DNA from: Agelas oroides
Taxonomy: Eukaryota; Porifera; Demospongiae; Agelasida; Agelasidae
Length of the DNA: 64,000 nt
Direction of reading: 5' to 3'
Assembly: GCA_949130485.1 (NCBI GenBank)
Contig: OX422201.1
Coordinates: 1,524,516 to 1,588,515, forward strand
Shown: positions 1-10,100 of the stretch, one piece after another
Layout: each line of letters starts with the position of its first letter
Numbering within the stretch: position 1 is the first letter of the stretch
Translations under genes and position numbers: made by a program
Notes under the pieces: model-generated
The model's database searches: none
What the model was told of the DNA's origin: nothing
Seen by the model: the letters and a program-made list of their open reading frames with translations, nothing else

Positions 1-43
1 ATAACATATTCTGCGGGCTTTCAAGAAAACTACCCACATGTTA

Positions 44-127
44 GCCTCATTACCTGGCTTTCCCACGATCATGCTTTTGAACAGTTGAAGCAATCAAATA
101 CTGGACGGTGGGAAGGCCTGGGAACAA
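44..127. mobile_element. Short fold-back element (copy 1 of a dispersed family)
   Basis: The left arm resembles 'cctggctttcccac' and the right arm reads 'gtgggaaggcctgggaac', so the ends are imperfect inverted repeats around a core of about 40 bp. The same arms recur at 6918, 8188, 13419, 22165 and 28351. The size and the lack of coding capacity suggest a MITE-like non-autonomous element. No target duplication is clear here. Confidence 0.5.
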
Positions 128-1005
128 GGCCAAAACATGTATAGTGTATGTACTGCACAACTCGGGCTACGCATATGCTGAGATTCCATCCATGAAGAAC
201 CACAAAATACACAATGTTCAAACTAAACTACAACCTGCAATAAAATGCAAGAACAGTGTGCCCCTCAAGCAGCCCTCAATAACTGTGTTACCTATCACAA
301 AGTATTTCGAAAAAGAAAATTCTAATAATATCCTGACCTAAGGAGAGAAACAATCCCCCGGAGGATTGCTATTGTATCACGCTTGCCATTCTGGAACAGA
401 AAAAGAGTCACAGTTTAATTGATAATTCTTCAACTCAACATGTGTAATTAGCAATCATTACACCGTAAGACTGGGATCAGTTGAAATTTATGGCACAGGA
501 AATCCTGTTCACCGGCCTAATCCCTTACCTATGCTCTAACGCTAATCTAGTGCCATATATTCCAACAGATTCCAAGATGGAAGCCACCATAAAAAGAGCA
601 CAAATAGATATTTGTACTCAGAGCTGCAGGCAAAGCTACAAATCAAGGTTCAGCCAAACAGCAGTCCATAGGACTGATCACTGTACAACAGCATACATAG
701 ACCAGTAGAGTAGAGTACTAGGGCTACAACAGTAGAGTACTAGGGCTACAACAGTAGAGTACTAGGGCTACAACAGTAGAGTACTAGGACTAACACAACG
801 ATAAACAAGTGCTTCTCTCCCCCTAATCTAGGGCCTTCATCCCTCTCCAGCACCATGCAGGGTAAGGACAAAATGGATGAGCCACTGTACAGATTAACTG
901 GCTAAATGCCATCTCACTTGAGAGACACAGGCAACAAAGTATTTTGCAAGGCTACATGTGCTACAAACTGTAATTTTTTGGGAGGTTCCTTCGGGGCCAG
1001 CGTAC
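128..1005. other. Stretch with no gene recognised
   Basis: Small open frames at 108-341 and 481-708 have no recognisable domain and no convincing splice context. The only structured feature is the 22-bp tandem repeat at 710-793. If the candidate minus-strand exon at 1006-1092 is real, its downstream exons should lie here, but I could not identify them. Confidence 0.4.
710..793. repeat. Short tandem repeat, 22-bp unit, about 3.7 copies
   Basis: The motif 'agtagagtactagggctaca' plus 'ac' repeats head to tail. The first three units are identical and the last diverges ('aggactaaca'). Confidence 0.9.
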
Positions 1006-1092
1006 CTCCTCTGAGGTGAGAAAGCAACTGGAATCGTTAAGTGGATGGCTGCATAGTTCTCCCGTTTGATTGCTCAACAGCGCAGCATTCAT
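1006..1092 (-). CDS. Possible first coding exon of an unknown divergent gene
   Basis: On the minus strand an ATG (1092-1090) opens 29 codons beginning MNAALLSNQTGELC. They end in GAG GAG followed by a 'gtacgc' donor, phase 0. It lies 133 bp from the start codon of the TMEM248-like gene, which suits a compact divergent promoter. No protein family is recognised and no following exon was found to the left, so this may be a chance open stretch. Confidence 0.25.
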
Positions 1093-1225
1093 CGTCGCAG
1101 ATCCTTCATAGTTATGATTGTACGGAGATCCGTATATTTCCGTAAACTATGGAAAGTACGTTGACCTTTAACCTTTGAGACCGCAGTCGGGTTCTAATTA
1201 GAGAGCACTCCGGCTAACGACGAAG

Positions 1226-4200
1226 ATGGCAAGTCACGAAAATCTGACTGAAAGGGAGGGGAGGAGTAGGAGAAGGCTGCCTTCTGATCAGGACAAAGAG
1301 ATGAAGAAGGACGGGAGAATCAAGAGATTTCTCTGTAACGTGCTGCAGCTGCGCGTGCTGGTTTACATCGCGACTCAACCCGCCTCCTTTTTGTTCATAC
1401 TGTCGCTACTTGTGATTGCCCTTTGCCTACCTTTTCTCGGTGCTTATATCAAGACTAAGCCCCTCCAACAGCTGCCAGATTTGGACTCAATGCGGGTACG
1501 GTGTAGCCTCGGTCACCATCCCCCAGTTTATACATGTACCATTCCAAATCAACAAGTAGGGGGAATTAATAGTGATGTGGTGGAGGGTAATGTCATTGAA
1601 AGTAAGACCTCCCATATCTTAGTCTCACAAGCCGCACCCTTCACAGAGAGAGGAAGGGTCTGGGTCACACTGCAGCTGACAAGTTGTCACGCAATTATTG
1701 AACAGTGTGGTTAGCAGACGTGACATAGTTGCTACTCCACGACAACGGATGAAGACTGTGTATCTCATTGGTCACAGCAACATTCTGTCGTGGCGACAAC
1801 TCAATGGTTGCAGCATGGCCACACCCTCCTCTCCCTGTGAAGGGTGTGACTTGCAAGACTATCCCATATCTATGGTATGATCACGGGTTTTCTGCACACT
1901 TGCAAGTTTAGAAACTAGTCTGGCATTGCTGGCCCTATTGCTACAAGTAAAGTGTCAATGCCAATCAGTGCAGTCCATTTCAGGCCCTTTTGAAGGAGGA
2001 ATAGCCTCTGAGGCCAGTTCTGGCCATTTTGTTGAAAGAGTAGCCTTGCTATGGCAGGAGAAACATAACAACATGAACAAGGCTACATGTGAGACATGGT
2101 GTCTATTTTATGTGCATACATCTACCCACATGCAGCACTGGAATGCATACATTGGCGACTTGCAAGAGAAGACATTCTGTTGGACAGGGAATGTCTCAGA
2201 TGATGAATGCACTAGTGACAGGCATGATCAGCATGAAAATAACTATACCAACAAAACTATTGGAGTGTGGATGGAGTTCTATGTGGGCAAGAACTTGATA
2301 AAGAAGCCTAAACAAGTCGAGAAGTCTTCACGAGAAGAGAATAAGAAGCTTCCACAGGGACACCTGGTTGCTGCTTTGACAGGCAGTGATTTAGAGACCA
2401 AGATAAGCAGTAAGAAGTGTGTGTGTGACAAATTGTTCCTGGCAGAGAGGGCTCTGGCAACAGACAGGATAACTGGGTTGGTCAATACTGCCATTGTTTA
2501 GGCTCAGCCTTATTCTCAGACCAGAGCAATCCATGGTATGGGAGTGAGAAAAAAGAAAATACTCATTCGTTTCACTTTATAATGAGACCAGCACCAGACA
2601 AAACCTGAGGTAGGCTCACTCGTAATGGCCTGGTGACTTTACTAGTATGTAAACCTAGATGTAAATATCATGTCAGACCTTAGGAACTTCAAGATTGATT
2701 CGTGTAGGTAACTCCCTGTTCTCTCTCTAGTCTTGTACCCAGACCCCCTAGAGAAAAAAAAGGACTAGTTTTTGTTTTGAAATTCTGGGTGCATGACTAG
2801 TTTTTCTCTTGCTAGCCAACTTGTCTCCATGTTGTTCCTCAGGTAATGGAAGCAGAGTGGACAGAAACATCACCATTGCCATTCATGTGGACCTCTCCAA
2901 AGTCAGTATGTCCGACCCTAGTAAGTCTGACCAAAGTGAATAGGTCCGACCCCAGTAAGTCTGACCAAAGTGAATAGGTCCGACCCCAGTAAGTCTGACC
3001 AAAGTGAATAGGTCCGACCCCAGTAAGTCTGACCAAAGTGAATAGGTCCGACCCCAGTAAGTCTGACCAAAGTGAATATGTCCAACCCCAGTAAGTCTGA
3101 CCAAAGTGAATAGGTCCGACCCCAGTAAGTCTGACCAAAGTGAATATGTCCGACCCCAGTAAGTCTGACCAAAGTGAATATGTCCAACCCCAGTAAGTCT
3201 GACCAAAGTGAATATGTCCGACCCCAGTAAGTCTGACCAAAGTGAATATGTCCGACCCCAGTAAGTCTGACCAAAGTGAATATCTCCGTATGTCCAACCC
3301 CAGTAACTCTGACCAAAGTGAATAGGTCCGACCCCAGTAAGTCTGACCAAAGTGAATATGTCCGACCCCAGTAAGTCTGACCAAAGTGAATAGGTCAGAC
3401 CCCAGTAAGTCTGACCAAAGTGAATAGGTCCGACCCCAGTAAGTCTGACCAAAGTGAATATGTCTGTATGTCCGACCCCAGTAAGTCCGACCAAAGTGAA
3501 TATGTCCGTATGTCCGACCCCACTAAGTCTGACCAAAGTCAATAGGTCCGACCCCAGTAAGTCTGACCAAAGTCAATAGGTCCAACCCCTGTAAGTCCGA
3601 CCAAAGTGAATATGTCCGACCCCAGTAAGTCCGACCAAAGTGAATATGTCCGACCCCAGTAAGTCTGACCAATCTCAAGACCACTCTGTGGCTAGGCTCA
3701 TCAGAAGCAAGGCACATCCCAAGCTAGTCTCATTCCTGTTTAGTCAAAACCAAGAAAGTGAGAGTCCTTACTGATGCGTACTCCTCATTCCTTCCTGCAC
3801 TCACTCATCTCAGGATGTGGAGGGGACTGCTACCCTGTGGATGCCTGTGTGTTTATAACAGCCCCCATCTCCTCTGTCCCACTGCGCAGACCATACATCC
3901 ACGAAGACTTCAACTTTCGGAAACTATCGGCAAAGTAGGAGCCGTGGTGTTGGGCATCTGATGTAGAGCCTCATTGTTCTTGCTAAAACTGTAATGATTT
4001 ACAACAGCATTAGCAGCATGCGTGTGTCTGTTTTGGCAAAAAAATTGTTAACAGCGCTCTTTTCCATTGTTTTTAGCTCATCCCAACTGTGTAACTGCTC
4101 CGACCTTAGCCAAACCACATCTTCCAAGATGCTCACCTTTAACACTACCTGCAGTGACGCAGTGAAAATGAAACCGGCTCCTGAGAAATTCAGACACCAT

Positions 4201-5295
4201 GGACTGATCACAATCTACCTCAATAAAGTGAGTTTTGCAGCAGTGTAGAACAGACGGGAGGAACAATACTACTAGGTCTTCATATATAGCACAAGGTTTT
4301 TTAGCCGAGTTTGCTTTCTCTGTAGCAAGCAAGATTCATCCCCTCCCTCTCCAAATAAACTCCAAGACCGATATTTTGCAGTATGGGAGGTGCACTGATG
4401 AAGGGAACGTATGCGTATTTGAATGACAAAATTCAAACATGCAGTGTTCGAATTTTGCTGTCTATGTCTCGTGTGTGCAAAGTTACATTCTTTTATTTTG
4501 CTGGTTTCTGGTTTCACTCCAGTTGCACTGTTGAAGAGCAAAAACTCTGACCCAAAAATGAGCATGTTTTCGAGTGTTTGAACTGTGAACCTTGATTTAG
4601 TCTTGCAAGTGGTAATTGTAAAACACAAAAGTTTGCAAAAACCTGGCCCTATCGGCCTTAGTGGCTCTTACGGCCTTGGTCATATAGTCAGTGTTTTGAG
4701 GCCCCAGAACACACCAGAATTCACAGTTCAAACACTCGAAAACATGCTCATTTTTGATTGAATGGCTGCTGTAGGTCCCATTCTCCCAGACAAGTCTGTT
4801 GCCATTTTTGGCACCCAGCTGGTTTGAGAAGCCACCAAAACAGGGTAATCTTTCTGAGAAAACATGCCCCCAATCCCCCTGCCATCCCTTCAAAGCGTGG
4901 CTGTACAGGTTTTTTCTTGCTTCCTAAAGCCCTGGCAACACAAACTCTTCCAAGCTATCAGACTTGTTGCTCTTCAAAGTGAAACCAGAAACCAGCAAAA
5001 AAAGAATGTAACTTTGCACACACAAGACATGGACACCAATCTGCTCCACCACACACACACACACACAAGAAACCTTGTGACCAGAGCCCTTTCCATTTTG
5101 CAGAACAGGGTGTCATTGGCAAGACTTTGATAACCTCCACTAGTTTTATTCTTCTCTCCTCCCCAGGGTGATCCAGATGTAGCCTCTCAGAGAATCACAC
5201 TGTCCACTGTCTTTTTGATTGGAGTGGCACTGGCCTTTGCACTGGCAATAACATGCACAGAGAGACCACCCAAACTAAAACCAAGCACAGAGTAG
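1226..5295 (+). CDS. TMEM248: TMEM248/TMEM219-family transmembrane protein, six exons
   Basis: Proposed exons: 1226-1601, 1984-2409 (start uncertain; 1948 is an alternative), 2843-2920, 3814-3934, 4077-4227, 5167-5295. All joins keep frame (phases 1,1,1,2,0) and give about 426 residues, longer than the roughly 310 usual for TMEM248. The N terminus is basic and cytosolic. A signal-anchor-like helix (about residues 53-75) follows a 'VYIATQP' motif resembling the family's 'VYISSRP'. The lumenal part holds an 'NITIAI' strand, then CGGDC and 'ACVFITAP', matching the family's INITF and C-x-H-x-C-x-FTACMTLTA order. Exon 6 encodes the C-terminal helix and a short basic tail. Known family members are two-pass membrane proteins of poorly defined function, so none is assigned. 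Odd points: a MITE sits 18 bp after the first donor, and a 34-bp repeat starts at the exon 3 donor. Family assignment is by pattern recall; exon 2 is the least certain. Confidence 0.6.
1620..1861. mobile_element. MITE with about 40-bp terminal inverted repeats and 10-bp target duplication
   Basis: The left end 'tagtctcacaagccgcaccc' is mirrored by the right end, whose reverse complement begins 'tagtcttgcaagtcacaccc'. The match runs on through 'ttcacag' and a 'gagagga' block. The element is flanked on both sides by the direct repeat 'tcccatatct' (1610-1619 and 1862-1871). At 242 bp with no transposase it is non-autonomous. It lies in intron 1 of the TMEM248-like gene, starting 18 bp after the proposed donor. 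A relative occurs at 13010-13298. Confidence 0.85.
2908..3672. repeat. 34-bp minisatellite, about 22 copies, each with a GTAAGT donor motif
   Basis: The unit contains 'ccccagtaagtctgacc' followed by 'aaagtgaatatgtccga'. Copies differ mainly at 'atatgtcc' versus 'ataggtcc', and a few carry an 8-10 bp insertion ('tatgtccg'). The first unit overlaps the last bases of exon 3 of the TMEM248-like gene, so the donor of that exon is the donor of unit 1. Open minus-strand frames here only reflect three units making 34 codons. Confidence 0.95.
4455..5036. mobile_element. Nested inverted-repeat element in intron 5 of the TMEM248-like gene
   Basis: The outer arms share 'gtgtgcaaagttacattctt' (about 4472-4491) with its inverse near 5004-5023, continuing into 'gctggtttctggtttcac' and its inverse. 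Inner arms share 'gagcatgttttcgagtgttt' (about 4559-4578) with its inverse near 4731-4750. There is no coding capacity. A CA dinucleotide run follows at about 5048-5068. Confidence 0.75.
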
Positions 5296-5537
5296 TTTAC
5301 ACCATTCGTGTATAAATTCATTGTACTGCATTTCAGATCAGAAGAGATCAATTCTCACGCAGGAAGGAGAGTGAGAGTTGGGTTTGTGTAGTCGGCTATA
5401 GTAGAAGTAGAAGTGAAGCCAGACATCGATGGATGTCAATTTCCTGGGCCACCTCTAGTCTCTCGTAGCCAGACATGTCAGACAGGGAGAGTCTGATACA
5501 CCGCCTATATAGCGTTGTTGACACCCACTGCAACTGT

Positions 5538-6911
5538 ACCAGTGTTACAGTGATATGTGTTTCCCCGGGGAATGTGTGCCCCGGAACAGATATCACTAGG
5601 GTCAGGAGTTTCCCCTTGCGAAAACATCAGTGATAATATTATGTGTTTCCATCTTCAAAGCTTACACCTGCATGAGCTGTAGGATATCTGTCCTATATAC
5701 CCAAAAGTGTTACAGTGGTATGTGTTTCCCCGGGGAACACGTTTCCCCGAACACATTTCCCTAGTGATATCTGTTCCCTGAACAAGGGTCAGGAGTTTCT
5801 TCTTTTAGCTGTCCTTCATCCACAACATAGCTACCTCTTACATGCACGTTGAAATACATAACTACTTCTGGTTCTTGCTGTATCCTTGCAATTAAAGTCA
5901 TACCTATAGTAATATATCAGTGATAGCAGGTTACCATAGATCATCTAGACTACTATGTTACATAGTGAAGATGAGTAAGTTACTAAACATCAACTGTCCC
6001 CCCTTGCGTGATATAGCTTAGCTACTAAGGTAGATGCTGGTATTATGAGACAGCTAAACTGAGTTACTACTCATTAGTGTAATGTATTTTTTCAGTCCCA
6101 TCTGAAGGTTTGAAACATTTCTCCTGAGAATGTACCACTTATTAAATAAATAAAATTTGTATTTTCCTTCCTAGACAGTGCTTCTAAAAGTAAGAGCCTA
6201 TGAAAATCACTCTTGCATGTATTATGAGTCGACTGCTGGTATTATGAGTCACCAGGTGCTTTGTTGATTGAAACATTTTCAGTTGGAGTTCAAATTGTAT
6301 CCTAGCATTTTATAACCTTTCTTTGTGCTGATAGTAATTTTTCTTCACTAGCTAGAGCACCTTCCATTCTACCATGGTATTAATGTTAACGTACACTGTT
6401 CAGGGTTCATAATTTGGGATCCCTAAAATCATCAAACCTTGAAAAATACTACAGAGGAAACACATTTTGATGGGAAAATTGCTAGATAATGGCACCTGTA
6501 TGTACCCTAAAGGGATGTCCAGTTTGGAAATTTTAGGAGTAAAAGTTACATGTGAACCCATAATACCCTCTGACTCATAATACCGGCATCTACCTTACCT
6601 TTATCGTGGAGAAACAGTTAACCCTGGGAAACATTATATCACTGACGCTAAAGTTACCAATTTAAGGCAATTACGCTAGTGATATCTGTTCAGGGGAACA
6701 GATATCACTAGGGAAATGTGTTTGGGGGCACATATTTCGGAATTCCCGAGGAACACGTATCACTGTAACACTGGTTGGCTGCCAAAAATGGTCCCCCCCC
6801 CAAACCAAATTTTTGTGACACTAAGCTTAGTGATAATTGTACGGGGGAACAGATATCATTAGGGAAATGTGTTCGGGGGCACAAGTTCCCCGGGGAAACT
6901 GTAACACTGGG
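5538..6911. mobile_element. Non-autonomous element of about 1.4 kb with nested terminal inverted repeats
   Basis: The left end 'ccagtgttacagtgatatgt' is matched by an inverted right end finishing 'ctgtaacactgg'. Second copies of the ends lie inside at about 5708 and 6780. Each end carries 'ggaacagatatcactag' and 'ttccccggggaa' palindromes. A further inner pair is 'aaggtagatgctggtattat' (about 6027) against 'ataccggcatctacctta' (about 6578). No transposase frame is present. The outer boundary and target duplication are not certain. Confidence 0.6.
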
Positions 6912-6917
6912 TTAGCC

Positions 6918-7029
6918 TAGCCTCGTTTCCAGTCCTCCACAACGGCTACTCGTCGCTTGCAGTACGAATAACGCGACGATATATATACACATGTAGCTTT
7001 GGTGGAGGCCGAGGACTGGGAACGAGGCT
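6918..7029. mobile_element. Fold-back element of the 'tagcctcgttcccagg' family
   Basis: It starts 'tagcctcgtttccagtcctc' and ends 'gaggactgggaacgaggct', a clear inverted pair around a core with a CG-rich 'cgcgacgatatatatac' stretch. It sits just upstream of PRODH. Confidence 0.75.
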
Positions 7030-7070
7030 GTGGGGGTGGGCACCCCAGTTGCGGTGGGCGAAGTCGTATC

Positions 7071-7119
7071 AAGGATACTTTATTACTCAAGTCTCTCTCG
7101 TGAGTAATCAAGTATCTTA
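7071..7119. promoter_or_regulatory. 19-bp inverted repeat upstream of the PRODH start
   Basis: Arms at 7071-7089 ('aggatactttattactca', read loosely) and 7101-7119 ('tgagtaatcaagtatctta') pair with about two mismatches around an 11-base loop. It lies 34 bp before the proposed start codon, so it could be a promoter palindrome or a leader hairpin. The function is unknown. Confidence 0.4.
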
Positions 7120-7153
7120 CATGGGCAGTGTACCAGACTAGGCCAGCTCCGTC

Positions 7154-10100
7154 ATGAGTGTAAAGAACATGTTTCTACTGCATGCACTGCCTCGAGCGTC
7201 CTGCAGGCTGGTCCGAGGGAAGCTGCAGGGACGAAGGAGGGGAGCTGCGTGCCTCCTATTGAGCCAGCCGTGTCAACAGCTGCAGAGCACCAACTTCCCG
7301 CCACAAAAGGTACTGTGTATAGGACCTTCTTGATAACATGGGATGGCTTTGTGGATCTATGCTTTAGTGTGTGAATATGATCAGATGCTAGAACCCCGTT
7401 TCAAATCAAGCAGCCGCTTTCCTTGGAACTTCTCCAAGGTGATCAAGCTGAAAACATGCACTGTAAACAGACAGTGTGGCAATGGGTTGTCATTTAACAA
7501 CCAACTATAGTGAACTTCAATCTTGGACTCTTTGGACTTACGCCCCTTCCGCACATCCGAAAACTGTTTTTCACCAACTTTTGAGATGTAGTCCATGCTC
7601 ATAATCATTTTTGAGTTGACAATTTTTTGCTGAGTGAACAAATGTCATGTGTAAACGTGGTTTCATTCTGCAATCTTATTGGTACCACCAGAGCCAGGTG
7701 CCGGAAGTCGACAACTTTTCCCACGGATTTCACCAGGCTCTCTCCTCCCCCTGTTTTTGAGGAGAGGGCCTGGGAACGAGGCTATCTGAAATGTGCCTTC
7801 GTAACGTTCAATGGCACCGCACAGGTATGCATTGCCACACCTACCAATATACTGGAGGCCTCCGAAGTGGGGACACCTCTTCACTCAGGACACTTTAGAT
7901 GGCACCAATGGTGTCCGCATTATAGAGGTTCCACTGTAATCTCAAGTCAATGAAGAGATCAAGGTGACCCCAAGAAGTCAACGGACTAACAATACTAGGG
8001 AAGCATGGCTACTGTTTTTGTTGTTTGAACTACAAATCATGCACAATTTTCTCAGATCAGATCAAACACCTTGATCTCAGTCATGAACACTTCAAACAGC
8101 AACACATAAGTGACATCCCCTTGCATGGTAGAGGACATTTTGTATGACTGTTCTCTTGCACATCAACAGGCAATGTGGTGATTTGCACTAGCCATGTTCT
8201 CAGTCCTCGGGTCCTTTTTTTATCACTTGCAGTAGCCTTGTTCCCCAGCTCCCCCACTCTGGAACATGAACATAACAAGATCATGCACAGGACAGCCTGG
8301 GAACAAGGCTTTGCAGTATGCATACTGCAAGTGATCAAAAACTGGAGCAGGAAGGCCTGGGAACAAGGCTAGATTTCTTGCCCAGGCTCTCATACAAACA
8401 TAGCTATTCCCTTTGCTCCTGTCCAGGAGGCTGCAGTACAGTTTGACTCTCCAGAAGTGGCCACAGCGGGTAAATCAACAAAGGAGGTATTCCGAGGATG
8501 GGTGGTCTTTAAACTCCTGACCTATGACTTTCTCGTGAACAACAGCCTTAGAGTGAGTCTCATGTTCATTAGCCTCTCCCTCGTTCTCAGGCACACAGAA
8601 AAACGAGGCTACATGTTCATAAGTATGTGAACCACACCCCTAAATGCTCATGAGCCTACAGTGACCTATACTAGTTCAACTGAAACAGCATAAGAACTGA
8701 GTTAGCTACCTAGCTAGCCAGCTAGTGTAACCTGGTAAAGATCATAGTTCACAAACTAAAGAGTTACGGCTATCTTCCATACTCAGTGACTCAAGCTACA
8801 ATTTTGCTGTACCAAGATGGCCTCCCAGCCACTCCTCTTTGTACCTGCACCACAGACATACAATGAAACTACAAGAGTGCCTTACCTGTTTTGGTAGGTC
8901 CAAAGAAGCTAGACTGATTGAAAAACAAGCAGCAGTGGATCACGGACTATAAGCAGAAGTGCACGTCTATAGAACCATTATGGTACTTGCACTGCCAGAC
9001 AGCCTGGCATTGCAATACCTTGCATAACAGTTAAGCACCAGATTATGGGTTAGGGTTAGAATATTACTGTTACCTGTTGTGTTATGCTGAGAAGTTGCTC
9101 TTTGTGGATCGCGTTTTTCAGCCCACTTGTAATTTGTGATCCGCCAATTCGTCTTTTCATGATTGCCATTCATTGAAGTTATCCAGCTGTCATGAACTAC
9201 ACAATACCAGTTATGATGGAATGTTTTTTCACTCTAGAATGGTATGCACACTATCTGAATACATTAAACTTTGACCCACCAAGACACCTCCTCTCACACT
9301 ACAGCTGTACAACATCTCCAAACGTGTGCTCGGACGATGGATAACTGAGAAGCTACTGAGAGCTACTATCTTTGGCCAATTTGGGGGAGGAACAGATGAG
9401 AAAGATGCCCTGACAACTGTGGAGAAACATGTGAAGCGGAATATCTCATCAATATGGCAGTTCTCAACAGAACAGGACCTCCAGTAAGAGACATTACTTG
9501 TAGTAGCATGTCCAAACGAAATATAAAATTTTGCTTACGTAAAGCCTTAGAGCAACTGGCATATTGTCAAGGTTAAATGCTGCCCAGTACTCATTTTTCA
9601 TATAAAAAGTGACTAAAACGTACAAATACAGGTAAGAATTTCTCCAAATAGACGTTCTTACCAGCAGAACTGGAAAGAGGAATCAAGACAGTTCAAATAA
9701 CTGGTTGTGAGAGTTCACAGAGCATTACATAATTTTACTCTGTTATGAATATCATTTGGACTCGCTAGCAATAATAATTAATGAAGGGCTCAGTGGAAAA
9801 AGGGGATAACTGTTTAATAACCCCAAAAGGTCAAAGGTGAACAGTCATTGTCAGATAAAAATTTGTGTAGGGTAGCTCAAAACAACATGTACAAACTGTG
9901 AAACAATTTATTTTTTGCGAAAGTGAGTCTAGCTTGTGAGACTAGAACTCTTGCCTATTATCATAACTAGTTCATCTACAAGCCAAATGCAGCTAGCCTC
10001 ATTGCCAGTCTTCCCACTGTCCAGTTTGATAGCTAACCCTCTCCATCAAAAGCTGAATTGTGGATGCATGCTCTGCAGAAACCGCAGAGTGGTTACCTTG

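Noticed and set aside
1698..1880. Open frame of 60 codons after exon 1
   Set aside because: It lies almost wholly inside the MITE at 1620-1861.
2839..3717. Minus-strand frames repeating 'TGVGHIHFGQTYWG'
   Set aside because: Translation of the 34-bp minisatellite in successive frames (three units make 34 codons).
6917..7111. Minus-strand open frame of 64 codons upstream of PRODH
   Set aside because: It covers the fold-back element at 6918-7029 and the palindrome at 7071-7119.
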